64,000 nucleotides of DNA from JAMXLO01 sp963812075 (GCA_963812075.1 CAWETN010000014.1:62001-126000), one strand, 5' to 3'; numbered from the stretch's first letter, positions 30,349 through 40,050 are shown. Notes: generated from the letters alone by a model not told the origin. Numbers and translations are program-made.

Positions 30349-30983
30349 CGAAGTTCCCCGTCTTATGTCGTTGCCGAAAGATGACGCCACAGCAGGGCGC
30401 AGGAGCAGCGTGCGGCAGCGAAAAGCGACTACCGTTTGTTCGATCGCAATGAGCGCGAGAGGCCCGGCGTATCCGGCACCTCTCGGCTCTTGGCTCTCCG
30501 CACTGTTGCGATATCGGTACGTCTAAGTGACGCTTAATTACCGCTTATCAGAATGGCACTTCTGAACTCCGCTAGGATGAATTGCTTATTGTCAAAACCT
30601 TCATTTTCAGATCGTTGGGGTCACCAATTCACCTCCTGAAGTGACGCTTTAATAACTTCCGCGCGATTGGATTACAACTTTTTTTGAATACCCCCGGATC
30701 ACGTTTTACGAACGTATCCGCAATGAACTCGGGCGTCGCGGGAGCGAACTTAACCAGAACGGTGGGTGATGTTCGCTTAAAAGAAGGGCGATTTGCCTAG
30801 TATCAATTTCCAAACGGCGGCTGTCACGACAATTTCTGTGCCATGCTGGGTTCGGCGCCACCAGTTCTCGACGACCTCGTTGCGGCTGGCGGCCTGCCGC
30901 GCGATTCCGGCCAAGGGACGCCGCCAGCCATAGTTTGCATCCGGTGTAACTGTCGGCGGCATACTGGATGGTGGGAGGAACAC
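30349..30983. other. AT-rich intergenic region upstream of the SMP-30 gene
   Basis: About 630 bp without a convincing gene. It includes the 11-bp direct repeat noted separately, AT-rich tracts near 30640-30690 and, at 30972-30978, a GGGAGG ribosome site for the SMP-30 gene. Confidence 0.5.
30525..30653. repeat. pair of direct repeats AAGTGACGCTT, 114 bp apart
   Basis: AAGTGACGCTTAATTA at 30525-30540 and AAGTGACGCTTTAAT at 30639-30653 share an 11-bp core followed by an AT-rich tail, in the same orientation. They lie between the truncated peroxidase copy and the SMP-30 gene. They could be binding sites of a regulator, but two short copies are weak evidence. Confidence 0.35.
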
Positions 30984-32063
30984 ATGACAAATTGCTACGC
31001 GCTTGCCGGAACGTTGCGCAGCCTGCTGTGCGGAGCCTTCCTGCTGGGGGTCGGGCCCCTGGCGGCCGCATGGGCACAGGCTACCGCTCCAGTGCAGCCG
31101 TGGGGACTGCCGCCGCTGCCCGCGGGTGTCGGCCCGGTGGAAAAATTTGCCGACGTCAGCAACACGCCGCAGGGGCAGTTCCTTGAAGGTGGGGCCTTCG
31201 ACACCGAGGGCAACCTCTGGTTCGTCGCGATCGGCAGCGGCTGGGTCTCCTACCTGACACCGGATGCGAAGCTGGTGCCGGTCTTCAACTGCAACCCACC
31301 CGCCGATCTGGGGCAGACCTGCGAGCCGCAGGGCACAAGATGGCACGACGGCAAGCTCTATCTGACCACGCGGCACCGCGGGATCCTGGTCTACGATCCG
31401 CAGACGAAGCAGGTCACCACGCTTGTCTATACGTACCGCAACCAGCTGTTCAAAGGGCCGAACGACCTCGACTTCGATGCCGAGGGCAACCTGTTCTTCA
31501 CCGATCCCTGGGGCACCGGCCCAGGGCCCAGCATGTCCGACCATACGGGCGCCGTGTACCAGTTCTCGCGCGACGGCATCCTGCGCAAGGTGATGGACAG
31601 CAGTTCGTTCCCGAACGGCATTGCGGTCTCGCCCGACGATGCGGTGCTGGCGGTCGGCGACTTCCGGGAGGGCCGCGTCTGGTACAGCCCGTTCATGACC
31701 GGCCCGGCGATGGGCTGCCCGCAATGCGTGAAGGACCCGCTGCACCTGACGTTCGCGGGCGTGAAAGCCGGTTCGTACCTGCCCGGCAACGGTGGCCCCG
31801 ACGGCATCCACTACGACGTGCACGGCAACCTGTGGGCGCAGTTGGCCGGACTGGGCGGCATCGTCGAGATCGACCCGCGCGGCGTCATCCTGGGATTCGT
31901 GCCGATCCCGAACGGTGACGCGGCCACCACCAACTTTGCCTTCGGTGGTGCCGACAACCAGACGATCTACTTCGAGGGCGCGATCAGCGGCACCTTCTGG
32001 CGTTTCAAGGCACCGTATCCGGGCCTGATCGGTCCGGGCGGCGTACGTCTGCCGCCGCGGTAG
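30984..32063 (+). CDS. secreted SMP-30/gluconolactonase-like beta-propeller protein
   Basis: 359 residues from ATG 30984, which has a GGGAGG ribosome site; an open frame extends upstream but without such a site, and this start gives a clear Sec signal peptide (TLRSLLCGAFLLGVGPLAAA, AWAQA cleavage). The six-bladed propeller motifs of the SGL family are seen: GGAFDTEGNLWFVAIGSG, KGPNDLDFDAEGNLFFTDPW, FPNGIAVSPDDAVLAVGDF and GPDGIHYDVHGNLWAQLAG. In family members the Glu, Asn and Asp of these loops bind a divalent metal and hydrolyse lactones. The exported location suggests an extracellular or periplasmic lactonase; the substrate is unknown. Confidence 0.87.
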   Translation: MTNCYALAGTLRSLLCGAFLLGVGPLAAAWAQATAPVQPWGLPPLPAGVGPVEKFADVSNTPQGQFLEGGAFDTEGNLWFVAIGSGWVSYLTPDAKLVPVFNCNPPADLGQTCEPQGTRWHDGKLYLTTRHRGILVYDPQTKQVTTLVYTYRNQLFKGPNDLDFDAEGNLFFTDPWGTGPGPSMSDHTGAVYQFSRDGILRKVMDSSSFPNGIAVSPDDAVLAVGDFREGRVWYSPFMTGPAMGCPQCVKDPLHLTFAGVKAGSYLPGNGGPDGIHYDVHGNLWAQLAGLGGIVEIDPRGVILGFVPIPNGDAATTNFAFGGADNQTIYFEGAISGTFWRFKAPYPGLIGPGGVRLPPR

Positions 32064-32167
32064 CGTCGCGGCCGAACAGGTGGGTCCGATCTGATCGAAG
32101 CGCGGCGGGAGGGAGACACGCCGGCGAAGGCCGCACGGGCAACGGCATCGAGGGCTTCGCCGGCAAC

Positions 32168-32497
32168 TCAAACACCCGAGAGCGACGCATAGGCCGCCAA
32201 CCCGAACATCGCCCCGATCATGAGGACCACGCTGCCGAATCCGATCAGGATCAACGCCTCTGCGGCACTCCGGCCGGTGTGCCGCGAAAGCGCATAGGCG
32301 CTTGCCAGGAGCGCGAACCCGGCGAGAAGCACGCCTTCCATGCCCAGCGCACCGCTTGCCAGGATCCAAAATGGCCATGCCGCCGCGGCCAGGAGGCCTC
32401 CCAGTGAGGCGACGATCAAGCAGGAGACCGATACATCTGCTCGATCGGAACGCGGCTCCGACACCGTTGATCGAGCCTGACGGACAAGCTGCTCCAT
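32168..32497 (-). CDS. small hypothetical membrane protein
   Basis: 109 residues. A basic soluble N-terminus (~20 residues) is followed by three hydrophobic segments (about 24-46, 52-68 and 80-105; for example LIVASLGGLLAAAAWPFWIL and ALILIGFGSVVLMIGAMFGL). No recognised family. It converges on the SMP-30 gene. Strand-specific hydrophobicity suggests it is real, but support is moderate. Confidence 0.5.
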   Translation of the reverse strand: MEQLVRQARSTVSEPRSDRADVSVSCLIVASLGGLLAAAAWPFWILASGALGMEGVLLAGFALLASAYALSRHTGRSAAEALILIGFGSVVLMIGAMFGLAAYASLSGV

Positions 32498-33044
32498 ACG
32501 CTCCTATCCTGTCATGTCATGAGGTCTGCGGTGCCAATTCCAGGGAGGCCGCTCTGTCCCCATCGAGCCGAGTTGACCGAATGAGCAGCAGGATCAACCT
32601 CTCGCCTCTAGGGGCAGCGGCTGGGGGTTCAAGCCTCCAGCAACCTCCTCCAGCTCTGCCTCGGTCAGTTCGACCGGTGCCGGCGCAGCGACTGACCTGC
32701 ACCGTTCGGGAGCGGATGGGTGATACGGCATAGCTTCTCGCCAACTGCGCTCTGTCGCGACAGACCCCTACAGGATGGTGCGGAGAACCGCTGTGAGTTT
32801 GCTCACACGAACCCGGCTGTTGCTGCTGCCGCAATGCGGATGGCTCTTCGTCCTTCATGATGGCATTCGAGTGAAGGGTTTGCGGAAGTCACAGCGGGGC
32901 AGGGGCACCGACCTTGAGCGCCTCGCAAAGCCAACTCGATGAACCGGCGGTGCTGCGCGTCATTGGTGGCGGCGATCGGCCCGCGCTCGGGCATCATCGC
33001 CAGGCCGTGCGATCCGGGTCGGACTTCGGAAGAGGAAGGACGCC
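32498..33044. other. intergenic region, no gene seen
   Basis: About 550 bp between the small membrane protein and the acyl-AMP ligase gene. Open frames on both strands are short and have no motif. Confidence 0.4.
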
Positions 33045-34736
33045 TCAGCCCAGCGCAGGCAACGCCCCTTCAAGCCACAGCTTCCGAGCCATGCTGCGCT
33101 GAACCTTGCCGCTCGTGGTCTTGGGCAGCGTCGCCGGCGGGATCAGCGCGATCACCTGCACCGCGATCTCGTGCTGCCGCGCGATCGCCTCGCGGATGCG
33201 CGCCGTGACCTCGGCCGCGTCGATTCTGTGCCGGTGGGTGCGTTCTACCTCCTGAACCACCGCGAGGCGTTCGTTGCCGTCGGCATCGGTAACGGCGAAG
33301 GCCGCGCCACAGTCCCGGCGCAGGGCCGGGTGGCTGTCCTGGACGGTTCGCTCGATATCCTGCGGGTAATGGTTCATGCCGCGGATGATGATCAGGTCCT
33401 TGATCCGTCCGGTGACGTAAAGCTCGTTGTCTTCATCGAGAAACCCCAGGTCCCCGGTGCGCAGCCAACAGTCTTCCGGTTCGTCCGCGATGCGCGCCTG
33501 GAAGGTCTCCGCCGTCGCCGTCGGGTTGCGCCAGTAGCCGCGCGCGACGTTCGGCCCGCTGACCCAGATCTCCCCGATATCGCACGGCGGGCACCTGCGC
33601 CGCGTGGACGGATCGACGATGGCGACGCGCAGGTCCTGCAGCGCGCGGCCGCATGACACCAGCACCTGCGTGTCATCCTTTGCCACGTTGCCGACGGTGC
33701 GGAATCGCGGTCCGGCGCCACGTTCGTTGCCGGTGACCAGCAGCGTGGCCTCCGCCAGGCCATAGGCCGGATACATTGCGCCAGGTGCGAAGCCGTACGG
33801 CGCGAACGTCGCGGCGAAGCGCGCGATCGTCTCGGCGTGCACCGGTTCGGCGGCATTCATCGCGATCTTCCAGCAGGACAAATCGACGCCTTCCATCTGC
33901 CCGGCGCGAAAGCGGTCGACGCAGAGGTCGAAGGCGAAGTTGGGCGCGCTGGTCACTTCTGCGCGGTACTGGTGGATCAGATGGAGCCAACTCAACGGCC
34001 GCTGCATGAACGCCGCCGGCGCCATCAGCACCGACGTGGCGCCCAGGTAAAGCGGCTGCATGACGCCCATCATCAGGCCCATGTCGTGATACAGCGGCAC
34101 CCATCCCACGCTCGCCGAGAGCGCGGTACTGCCCATGCCCCGACGGATCATCGCCAGGTTCACCAGCAGATTGCCGTGCGTCACCATGACGCCCTTCGGG
34201 GTGGAGGTCGAACCCGACGTGTACTGCAGCAGTGCGAGGTGGTCGCGACCGATGACCGGCAACCTGGCCTCCGGTTGCTCGGGTGAGTCCTCCATCGCCC
34301 GGACGGTCATCCACTCGAAGCCGGCCCCGCTCAGCTTCGCCACGACATCCGGCCGGCCGTCGAGCAGCTCGCCACTCGTCATGGCAAGCCTGGGCGTGCA
34401 GTCGGCGATGACGGCGGCACTCGAATCCCGTGCCTCAGTGCGTCGCGGCACCATCAGGGGCACCGGGACAACCCCGGCGGCGAGGCAGCCGAAATAGGCA
34501 AGGATGAAGTCCAGGCCTGCGGGGAACAAGAACACGGCGCGGTCGCCGGGGGTCGTGCACTGGACGAGCCGAAGCGCCAGCGCGTGCGATCGACGGTGCA
34601 GCTCCGCGAACGTCAGATGGATGTGCGCGCCGCGGTCAGGAGCAAAGACGAAGGCCTTCGCCTGCGGCGTCTCGGCGGCGCGCCGGGCGAGCACATCGAC
34701 CAGCGACGCCGGTTCGGCGAGAAAGTCGTCCTTCAC
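33045..34736 (-). CDS. fatty acyl-AMP ligase (FAAL-type adenylating enzyme)
   Basis: 563 residues. Adenylate-forming domain with the P-loop YTSGSTSTPKGVMVTH (about residue 172), VGWVPLYHDMGLMMGVMQPL, the YPAYGLAEATLLVTG motif, and DLGFLDEDNELYVTGRIKDL with the hinge. The PLYHDMGL signature is shared with the FAAL/FadD32 group, which makes acyl-adenylates and transfers the acyl group to an acyl carrier protein rather than to CoA. An ACP gene lies 6 bp upstream, in line with this. Last gene of the MBOAT-SGNH-ACP-FAAL cassette. Confidence 0.9.
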   Translation of the reverse strand: MKDDFLAEPASLVDVLARRAAETPQAKAFVFAPDRGAHIHLTFAELHRRSHALALRLVQCTTPGDRAVFLFPAGLDFILAYFGCLAAGVVPVPLMVPRRTEARDSSAAVIADCTPRLAMTSGELLDGRPDVVAKLSGAGFEWMTVRAMEDSPEQPEARLPVIGRDHLALLQYTSGSTSTPKGVMVTHGNLLVNLAMIRRGMGSTALSASVGWVPLYHDMGLMMGVMQPLYLGATSVLMAPAAFMQRPLSWLHLIHQYRAEVTSAPNFAFDLCVDRFRAGQMEGVDLSCWKIAMNAAEPVHAETIARFAATFAPYGFAPGAMYPAYGLAEATLLVTGNERGAGPRFRTVGNVAKDDTQVLVSCGRALQDLRVAIVDPSTRRRCPPCDIGEIWVSGPNVARGYWRNPTATAETFQARIADEPEDCWLRTGDLGFLDEDNELYVTGRIKDLIIIRGMNHYPQDIERTVQDSHPALRRDCGAAFAVTDADGNERLAVVQEVERTHRHRIDAAEVTARIREAIARQHEIAVQVIALIPPATLPKTTSGKVQRSMARKLWLEGALPALG

Positions 34737-34742
34737 CCGGCG

Positions 34743-35009
34743 CTACCGGCGCGTGGCCTGCATCGCCAGGCGCCCGGCGACGAAGTGCGATAGCCGTGCG
34801 ATCGAGGGATGATCCATGGCGGTGTCCGAGGCGAGTTCCAGCCCCAGCCAGTCCTCGATGGCAGACACCAGGAACACCGATTCGGCCGAATCCAGCCCGA
34901 GGCTGGCGAACTCCGCGCGAGCGTCGATCGGCCCATCGGGCAGCTTGAGCGCGGTGCGCAGATAATTGGCACACCACGTCTGGATGTCTGGCTCGGTCAC
35001 GTCCGGCAT
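34743..35009 (-). CDS. acyl carrier protein
   Basis: 88 residues. The phosphopantetheine site LGLDSAES has the DS motif with the carrier serine at about residue 41, followed by the usual helices (VFLVSAIEDWLGLELASDTA, MDHPSIARLSHFVAGRLA). It sits between the SGNH-like gene and the acyl-AMP ligase, so it is probably charged by that ligase and not part of general fatty-acid synthesis. The ATG at 35009 is preceded by an 11-bp gap to the upstream stop. Confidence 0.9.
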   Translation of the reverse strand: MPDVTEPDIQTWCANYLRTALKLPDGPIDARAEFASLGLDSAESVFLVSAIEDWLGLELASDTAMDHPSIARLSHFVAGRLAMQATRR

Positions 35010-35020
35010 GCGTACTCCCG

Positions 35021-36085
35021 TTACGGCTTCTTCTCGCCCTGCCGCGATGTTACCGCAATCAGCGGGGCGCCGTCTGCCCTGGCGGCGCCGGTTTCGCCGG
35101 CGCGCAGCAGCGCGATGATCCGGGTCTCCATGTGATCGGCCAGCGTGTGGCGGTAGTGCGTGGGGTCGAGGAAGTCGGAGGCGTCGTGCGCCAGCGGGCT
35201 GTCCACGCGGAAGTCGACGAAGCTGGTGTTCGACCTGGCGGCGGCGGTGCGCTGCAGAGCCGCCTTGCAGGCGTCGATGCGCAAGGCATCCTCGGTGCCG
35301 GGCCGCGGCAGCACGGTGTAGTAGACCGGCGGCATCGCCAGCACGACGCGCACGCTGGGGGGAAGCGTTGTCAAAAAGGCGGCCAGGCGGTCGATCCACG
35401 GCAGAGGCGGCGGCGCGCCTCCCGGCACCACGGGCTGCGACGGCGCCATCGGTTCGGGAACGAACACCACCTGGAGCGCCTTCGTGTAGTCGAAGTAACC
35501 GACCGGATCGACCGGTTGCATCAGCCCGAGCGCGATGCCGACGCGATAGACCGCCCGATCCAGCGCCTTGGCGCTGAGCAGGTTGGCGAGATAGTCCAGA
35601 TTGCTGCCGTAGAGCCAGAACGGGAACGGAAACATCAGCGGCGGATCGGGATTGGACGTACACCACAAGGGGTCGGTGACGATGACGAACGCATCGTAGG
35701 CGGGATGATGCGCCATCACCCAGCGCATGATCGTCAGCTGCTCGCGCGGACCCGTTCCGGCGATCGCCAGCTGGGTGAAGCGCAGGCCGGTGTCCCGCTG
35801 CAGCCGATACGGGTCGATCAGCTGCCCGGTCGAGTTGCCGATGACCGTGGCATCGAAGTGCGGATTGCGCCCGGCACTGGCCGCGGCCGTCTTCGAGGTG
35901 CGGTCGCCCGTGCCGGCGATCGGCAGGCTGGGAAAGCGCCCGGTGTCGTACGGGTCGATGAACACCAGCAGCGCGAAGAACAGCGCGAACCCGCCGCCGA
36001 ACGTGGCACAGAACACGACGAGCCAGCGTCGCCACGCCGCCCGCGCACCGCCGCGCGGATCAGAAGCGGAAGTAGATGAACTCAT
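35021..36085 (-). CDS. membrane-anchored SGNH-hydrolase-like protein (AlgJ/AlgX-type partner of MBOAT)
   Basis: 354 residues. One N-terminal membrane helix (WLVVFCATFGGGFALFFALL) leaves the rest in the periplasm. FDATVIGNSTGQLIDP holds a GNS motif that resembles block I of SGNH esterases, and DFLDPTHYRHTLADHM has the DxxH of block V. Proteins of this type (AlgJ, AlgX, DltD, PatB) work with MBOAT enzymes to move acyl groups onto extracellular polymers. The ATG at 36085 lies 26 bp inside the end of the MBOAT gene, which supports coupled function. The assignment to the SGNH superfamily is by motif only. Confidence 0.7.
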   Translation of the reverse strand: MSSSTSASDPRGGARAAWRRWLVVFCATFGGGFALFFALLVFIDPYDTGRFPSLPIAGTGDRTSKTAAASAGRNPHFDATVIGNSTGQLIDPYRLQRDTGLRFTQLAIAGTGPREQLTIMRWVMAHHPAYDAFVIVTDPLWCTSNPDPPLMFPFPFWLYGSNLDYLANLLSAKALDRAVYRVGIALGLMQPVDPVGYFDYTKALQVVFVPEPMAPSQPVVPGGAPPPLPWIDRLAAFLTTLPPSVRVVLAMPPVYYTVLPRPGTEDALRIDACKAALQRTAAARSNTSFVDFRVDSPLAHDASDFLDPTHYRHTLADHMETRIIALLRAGETGAARADGAPLIAVTSRQGEKKP

Positions 36086-37442
36086 AGGACTCGCTGCTGC
36101 CGATCTGCACGAGCAGCGCGATGCCGATCGCGCCGAGGGCCGCCGGAACCCATGCGACGGGGCGCAGCGCAATTCGATTGCACAGGTCCTGCGTCGCCGG
36201 CAGCGCGACGGCGAGCAGCAACGCCACGCCGATGATCCATGACTGACCCACCATGTGACCGTCGGGCAACTGGCCCAGGCCGGAATAGACGTTCCACGAC
36301 GCACCCAGGGTCGCGGTGCGAAAGATCACGCAGCTCAGCAGGAAGAACGCCACCGTCGCGGCCCAGCCGATCGTCTTCTGCGGGGTGGGCAGCATCCGCC
36401 GCCAGCCCAGCGCGAACACGATGCCCGCGCCCTGCAGCGTGCCCCACAGCACGAAGTTCCAGCCGGCGCCGTGCCACAGGCCGCACAGCGCCATCGTCGC
36501 CATGATCGCCAGCACGTATTGCAGCGTGGTGTGCCGGTAGCCGGCGACCCGCATGTCGGCGAGCGGCATGAACACGTAGTCGCGCAGGAAGCGCGACAGC
36601 GTCATATGCCAGCGCTGCCAGAACACCAGGATGCTGGTGGAACGGAACGGTGCGTTGAAGTTGAACGGCAACCGGATGCCGAACAGCAGGCCGGTGCCGA
36701 TCGCGATGTCGGAGTAGCCGGCGAAGTCGAAGAAGATCTGCAGCCCGAAGCCCAGAGCGAGCCAGGCGGAGCCGTCGCGGAGCGGTTCGTGCGCCGCGGC
36801 CTGGTAGATCGGATCGAGGATGCGGCCGATCGGATCGCCGATCAGCACCTTCTCGATCAGACCGACGACGATGAACGTGATGCCGAGGGCGCAGCGCTGC
36901 TCCCATCCCGGCTCGGTCGGGTCGCGGCCGAACTGCCGTCCCACCTCGGACCAGCGCGCCAGCGGTCCGGCGATCGCCTGCGGAAAGAAGCTGATGTAGA
37001 GCGCATAGCGGTCGAGCGTGGTGGCCTCGGCTCGGCCGCGGCGCAGGTCCGCCAGATACATGATGTGATGGAAGGTGAAGAAGCTGATGCCGAGTGGCAG
37101 CACGAAGTCCAGCCGGCCGATCGAGATGTGGCCGATCGCCGCCACCGAGCCGGCAAAGAAGTCGGCGTATTTGAACAGCGCCAGCACGCCCAGGTTCAGC
37201 ACGATTGCCCCGGTGACGAACGCATTGTTCTGCGTGGCGACGAACCGCCGCGCCGCCAGCCAGTTCACCAGGATCGAGCCGATCAGCAACAGGACGAAGG
37301 CCGGGTTCCAGTAGCCGTAGAACAGCAGCGAGCAAAGCAGCAGGCATGGAATCCGCAGCGACCGGTGGCGATGGATCAGCGCGAAGAGCGCGGCGCTGGC
37401 GGGGAGGAATGCGAGAATAAACGCATAGCTGTTGAAAAGCAT
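36060..37442 (-). CDS. MBOAT-family O-acyltransferase (AlgI-like)
   Basis: 460 residues, about 10-12 membrane helices (LLCSLLFYGYWNPAFVLLLI, LPLGISFFTFHHIMYLADL). The conserved residues of the family are visible: FWQRWHMTLSRFLRDYVFMP with a histidine, and MALCGLWHGAGWNFVLWG with the invariant catalytic His. MBOAT enzymes of the AlgI/DltB type transfer acyl groups across the membrane to sugars or teichoic acids. Here the donor may be an acyl-ACP made by the linked ligase, longer than the acetyl group used by AlgI (inference). First gene of the cassette; start ATG 37442 gives MLFNSYAFILAFLPAS, the normal family start. Confidence 0.92.
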   Translation of the reverse strand: MLFNSYAFILAFLPASAALFALIHRHRSLRIPCLLLCSLLFYGYWNPAFVLLLIGSILVNWLAARRFVATQNNAFVTGAIVLNLGVLALFKYADFFAGSVAAIGHISIGRLDFVLPLGISFFTFHHIMYLADLRRGRAEATTLDRYALYISFFPQAIAGPLARWSEVGRQFGRDPTEPGWEQRCALGITFIVVGLIEKVLIGDPIGRILDPIYQAAAHEPLRDGSAWLALGFGLQIFFDFAGYSDIAIGTGLLFGIRLPFNFNAPFRSTSILVFWQRWHMTLSRFLRDYVFMPLADMRVAGYRHTTLQYVLAIMATMALCGLWHGAGWNFVLWGTLQGAGIVFALGWRRMLPTPQKTIGWAATVAFFLLSCVIFRTATLGASWNVYSGLGQLPDGHMVGQSWIIGVALLLAVALPATQDLCNRIALRPVAWVPAALGAIGIALLVQIGSSESYEFIYFRF

Positions 37443-38170
37443 CGCCGCCTGAAGCCGATTCGCACCGGCTCCAGCGGGTACAACATGTGCCCTGCGGTCG
37501 CAAGCACAGGCCGCCGGAGAACGTCTGCGGCGCCTGCCGCCCGGCTCCCGCAGCAGGCATACTGCGAGGTCGCGCGGCTCCAGCGTCTGGCGCGCCGACC
37601 GGCAACGAAATCGCTTCGTACGGGCGGTCGCCCCCCGCCTCGAGCGGGCCGATGCCCCTGCCACGACGCCGACTGCGGCCGCAACGGGGTCGGCATTGAG
37701 CGTCCATCGCCGCACGCGTGCGAGCCACCGGCCAACTCCGGAGGCGACTGGGTCCGGTTGGGGGAGTGCTTGCGGGTCGGCGCAGCATCGAGGCCTTCCT
37801 CCACCAGCCGCTGGCCGTGCTGGCGATGGTGTCGATGCGGTGTCCAGTGCCTCGACGATCTGGCCATCGCTCCAGGCGCCCGGCCCCGAGGCATCGGCCT
37901 TCAACAGGATGCGTGTCTTAAGCACCCTGCCGTGCAGGACATGTGCCCTGCTGCATCAGCGTTGTTGGCGCTTTCGCTCGTCAGCACCGAGCGCTACCAT
38001 GTATCTCTTCACGGCAGGTCGTTTCGTGATCAGACGTATCTCTGGATTGCCGGAGATAGCGATCTCAGAGCCGCAGGATCAACGACGCGTGGCACCGGTT
38101 GGCAGGCACACAAGTCGAGCAACTTCGGGTAGGCTTCGGAACGCGCCATGATGATTAGCAGGCGTATGGA
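37443..38170. other. intergenic region, no gene seen
   Basis: About 730 bp between the divergent MBOAT and dienelactone hydrolase genes. Long open frames exist on both strands but are GC-driven and show no motifs. It must contain both promoters. Confidence 0.45.
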
Positions 38171-38953
38171 ATGAAGGCTTTTCTGGCACTCCTGGCTTTG
38201 CTCCAAAGTGCAGGGGTAAATGTCGACCGGGTGCGTATCCCAGGCCCGAATGGCGTTGACCTTGATGCCGCGTTGCTCCGACCTGCCGAACCGGCCACTG
38301 CTCCGTCCATTGTGGCCCTCCATGGCTGTGGCGGCCCCTTCCCCGCACGTGACGGACAATGGGCGATAGCTCTGGTCAAAGCCGGCCACGTCGTGCTGCT
38401 GCCCGACAGCTTTGGTTCGCGAGGGCTTGGTTCCCAGTGCGGCGTCGCCGAACGCACGGTGAAACCGGAAGGCTTGCGGCGCCTCGACGCGATCGCCGCG
38501 GCGGAATGGCTGAAGTCAGCACACGGCGTGCCCACAGGCAGTATCGATCTGCTCGGATGGTCGAATGGTGGCAGCACGGTTCTCGAAGTCGCACGCGCAG
38601 GAAGGGATCTGCCCGACAATCTGTTTGACCGCTTTGTCGCCTTCTACCCTGGCTGCCCCTCGAAAGCCGAGGACCAGACATGGGAACCGGTGGGCCGCAT
38701 GCTGATCCTCATGGGCGAGGATGACGACTGGACGCCAGCCGCACCCTGTCACGAACTGGCCAGCAGGTTTCCCACTAAGATCACCATGATCGCCTACCCC
38801 GGAGCGTTCCACGATTTCGATGCGCCGGACCGGCCCGTGCGGGTGCGTGGAAATGCAGCGACTGCGGCCAACGGTCAAGCTCACGTCGGAACGAACGAGC
38901 CCGCCCGCGAGGACGCTCTGGCTCGCGTCCCCATCTGGCTCGAAGCCAGGTAA
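38171..38953 (+). CDS. dienelactone-hydrolase-family alpha/beta hydrolase
   Basis: 260 residues. The nucleophile elbow is GWSNGG (Ser at about residue 132), the acid is in MGEDDDWTPAAPC, and the histidine in GAFHDFDAPDRP; HGCGGPF near residue 51 is the oxyanion region. This pattern matches the DLH family, which hydrolyses lactone or ester bonds. N-terminal residues MKAFLALLALLQSAGV could be a weak leader. No close operon partner; the IclR gene starts ~250 bp downstream. The substrate is unknown. Confidence 0.82.
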   Translation: MKAFLALLALLQSAGVNVDRVRIPGPNGVDLDAALLRPAEPATAPSIVALHGCGGPFPARDGQWAIALVKAGHVVLLPDSFGSRGLGSQCGVAERTVKPEGLRRLDAIAAAEWLKSAHGVPTGSIDLLGWSNGGSTVLEVARAGRDLPDNLFDRFVAFYPGCPSKAEDQTWEPVGRMLILMGEDDDWTPAAPCHELASRFPTKITMIAYPGAFHDFDAPDRPVRVRGNAATAANGQAHVGTNEPAREDALARVPIWLEAR

Positions 38954-39201
38954 CCGTCCCGCAGCCGCGCGCGGAGACGGCGCACTTCGCCCTGGGAGGC
39001 CCAACCAGGCGTGACCTCGGCGCTTCGCGGAGCCACGCCGCCATAACGTGCACCACGAGTCCCTGTTGGGCGCCTTCCACCCGTGTCCGGCATCGCCGTC
39101 GGCGGCCCTTCTGTGCTGTCTTCTATTGAGAACAAGCGCTCTCGATTGAGTTGCTCGGGCCCGGCCTGTAACATATCGTCGCACTAGCGTCGGGAGGAAC
39201 T

Positions 39202-40050
39202 GTGCCTGCACCGGTAGTTGCGGCCGAAGAGAACCGATCGCGACCGGCCGCTCCCCCAAAGTCCGCCGAGATCGCGCAGATCGGCCCGCTCGGAAAATCC
39301 GTCGGTGCGGTCGTCGCCGCGGCGAGAGTTCTTCGCGTGCTGCATGCGTCCGAACGTTCGCTGAACGCGAGCGAGGTGGCCCGCGCGGCGGGACTGCATC
39401 GCGGGACCGCGTACAACATCCTCCGGACGCTGCAAGCGGAGAGCCTTGTCGGATATGACGAAGCGACTCGCACCTACACGGTAAGCTTGCGCATTCTCGA
39501 ACTGGCCTACGGCGTTCTACGGCGCAGCGGCTTGCTGGACATCGCGCGGCCGCTGATGCACGCGGTCTCGGATGCACACGGCGTCTCGGTCTACCTTTCC
39601 AAAGTAGTGGGGCCTGCGTCGCTGCTGCTGTTGGATTGGGTGGGCGCCGCCTTCCAACCCGACCTATATGTCACCATCGGGCGTCCTTCCCCGGTACCGG
39701 CGGGGGCATCGGGCGTGATCATGGCCGCGTTCGGCAACAGTAGCCAAGCCGAACTCCAAGCCCTGTTCTCGCAGGTCGCATGGTATCAGAAGCCCACATT
39801 TTCCGGGTTTCTGGCCCGCGTTGCCGAGGCGAAGCAAGCCGGCTTTGCCGTCGATCGCGGGACTATGTTTCAGGGGATCACACTGATCTCGGTGCCGGTT
39901 CTGTCGCCGGCATGGGAGCCGTTACTGATCCTGACCGGTGCGGGGCGCTCGCACGATCTGGAGGCCGAAGCATCGGAGCGGCTGTGCCGCGCGATGCAAT
40001 CGGCGGCCGCGCGCCTCTCTGAGAGCGTCCGATTACTGCGCCTCGAATGA
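39202..40050 (+). CDS. IclR-family transcriptional regulator
   Basis: 282 residues from GTG 39202, after a GGGAGG ribosome site. The N-terminal winged helix is visible (VLHASERSLNASEVARAAGL, then HRGTAYNILRTLQAESLV), followed by the IclR effector-binding domain (ARPLMHAVSDAHGVSVYLSK, SGVIMAAFGN, GFAVDRGTMFQGITLISVPV). IclR proteins bind small catabolic effectors and regulate adjacent degradation genes. It lies 30 bp before the Baeyer-Villiger monooxygenase on the same strand and probably regulates the cluster that follows. Confidence 0.9.
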   Translation: MPAPVVAAEENRSRPAAPPKSAEIAQIGPLGKSVGAVVAAARVLRVLHASERSLNASEVARAAGLHRGTAYNILRTLQAESLVGYDEATRTYTVSLRILELAYGVLRRSGLLDIARPLMHAVSDAHGVSVYLSKVVGPASLLLLDWVGAAFQPDLYVTIGRPSPVPAGASGVIMAAFGNSSQAELQALFSQVAWYQKPTFSGFLARVAEAKQAGFAVDRGTMFQGITLISVPVLSPAWEPLLILTGAGRSHDLEAEASERLCRAMQSAAARLSESVRLLRLE

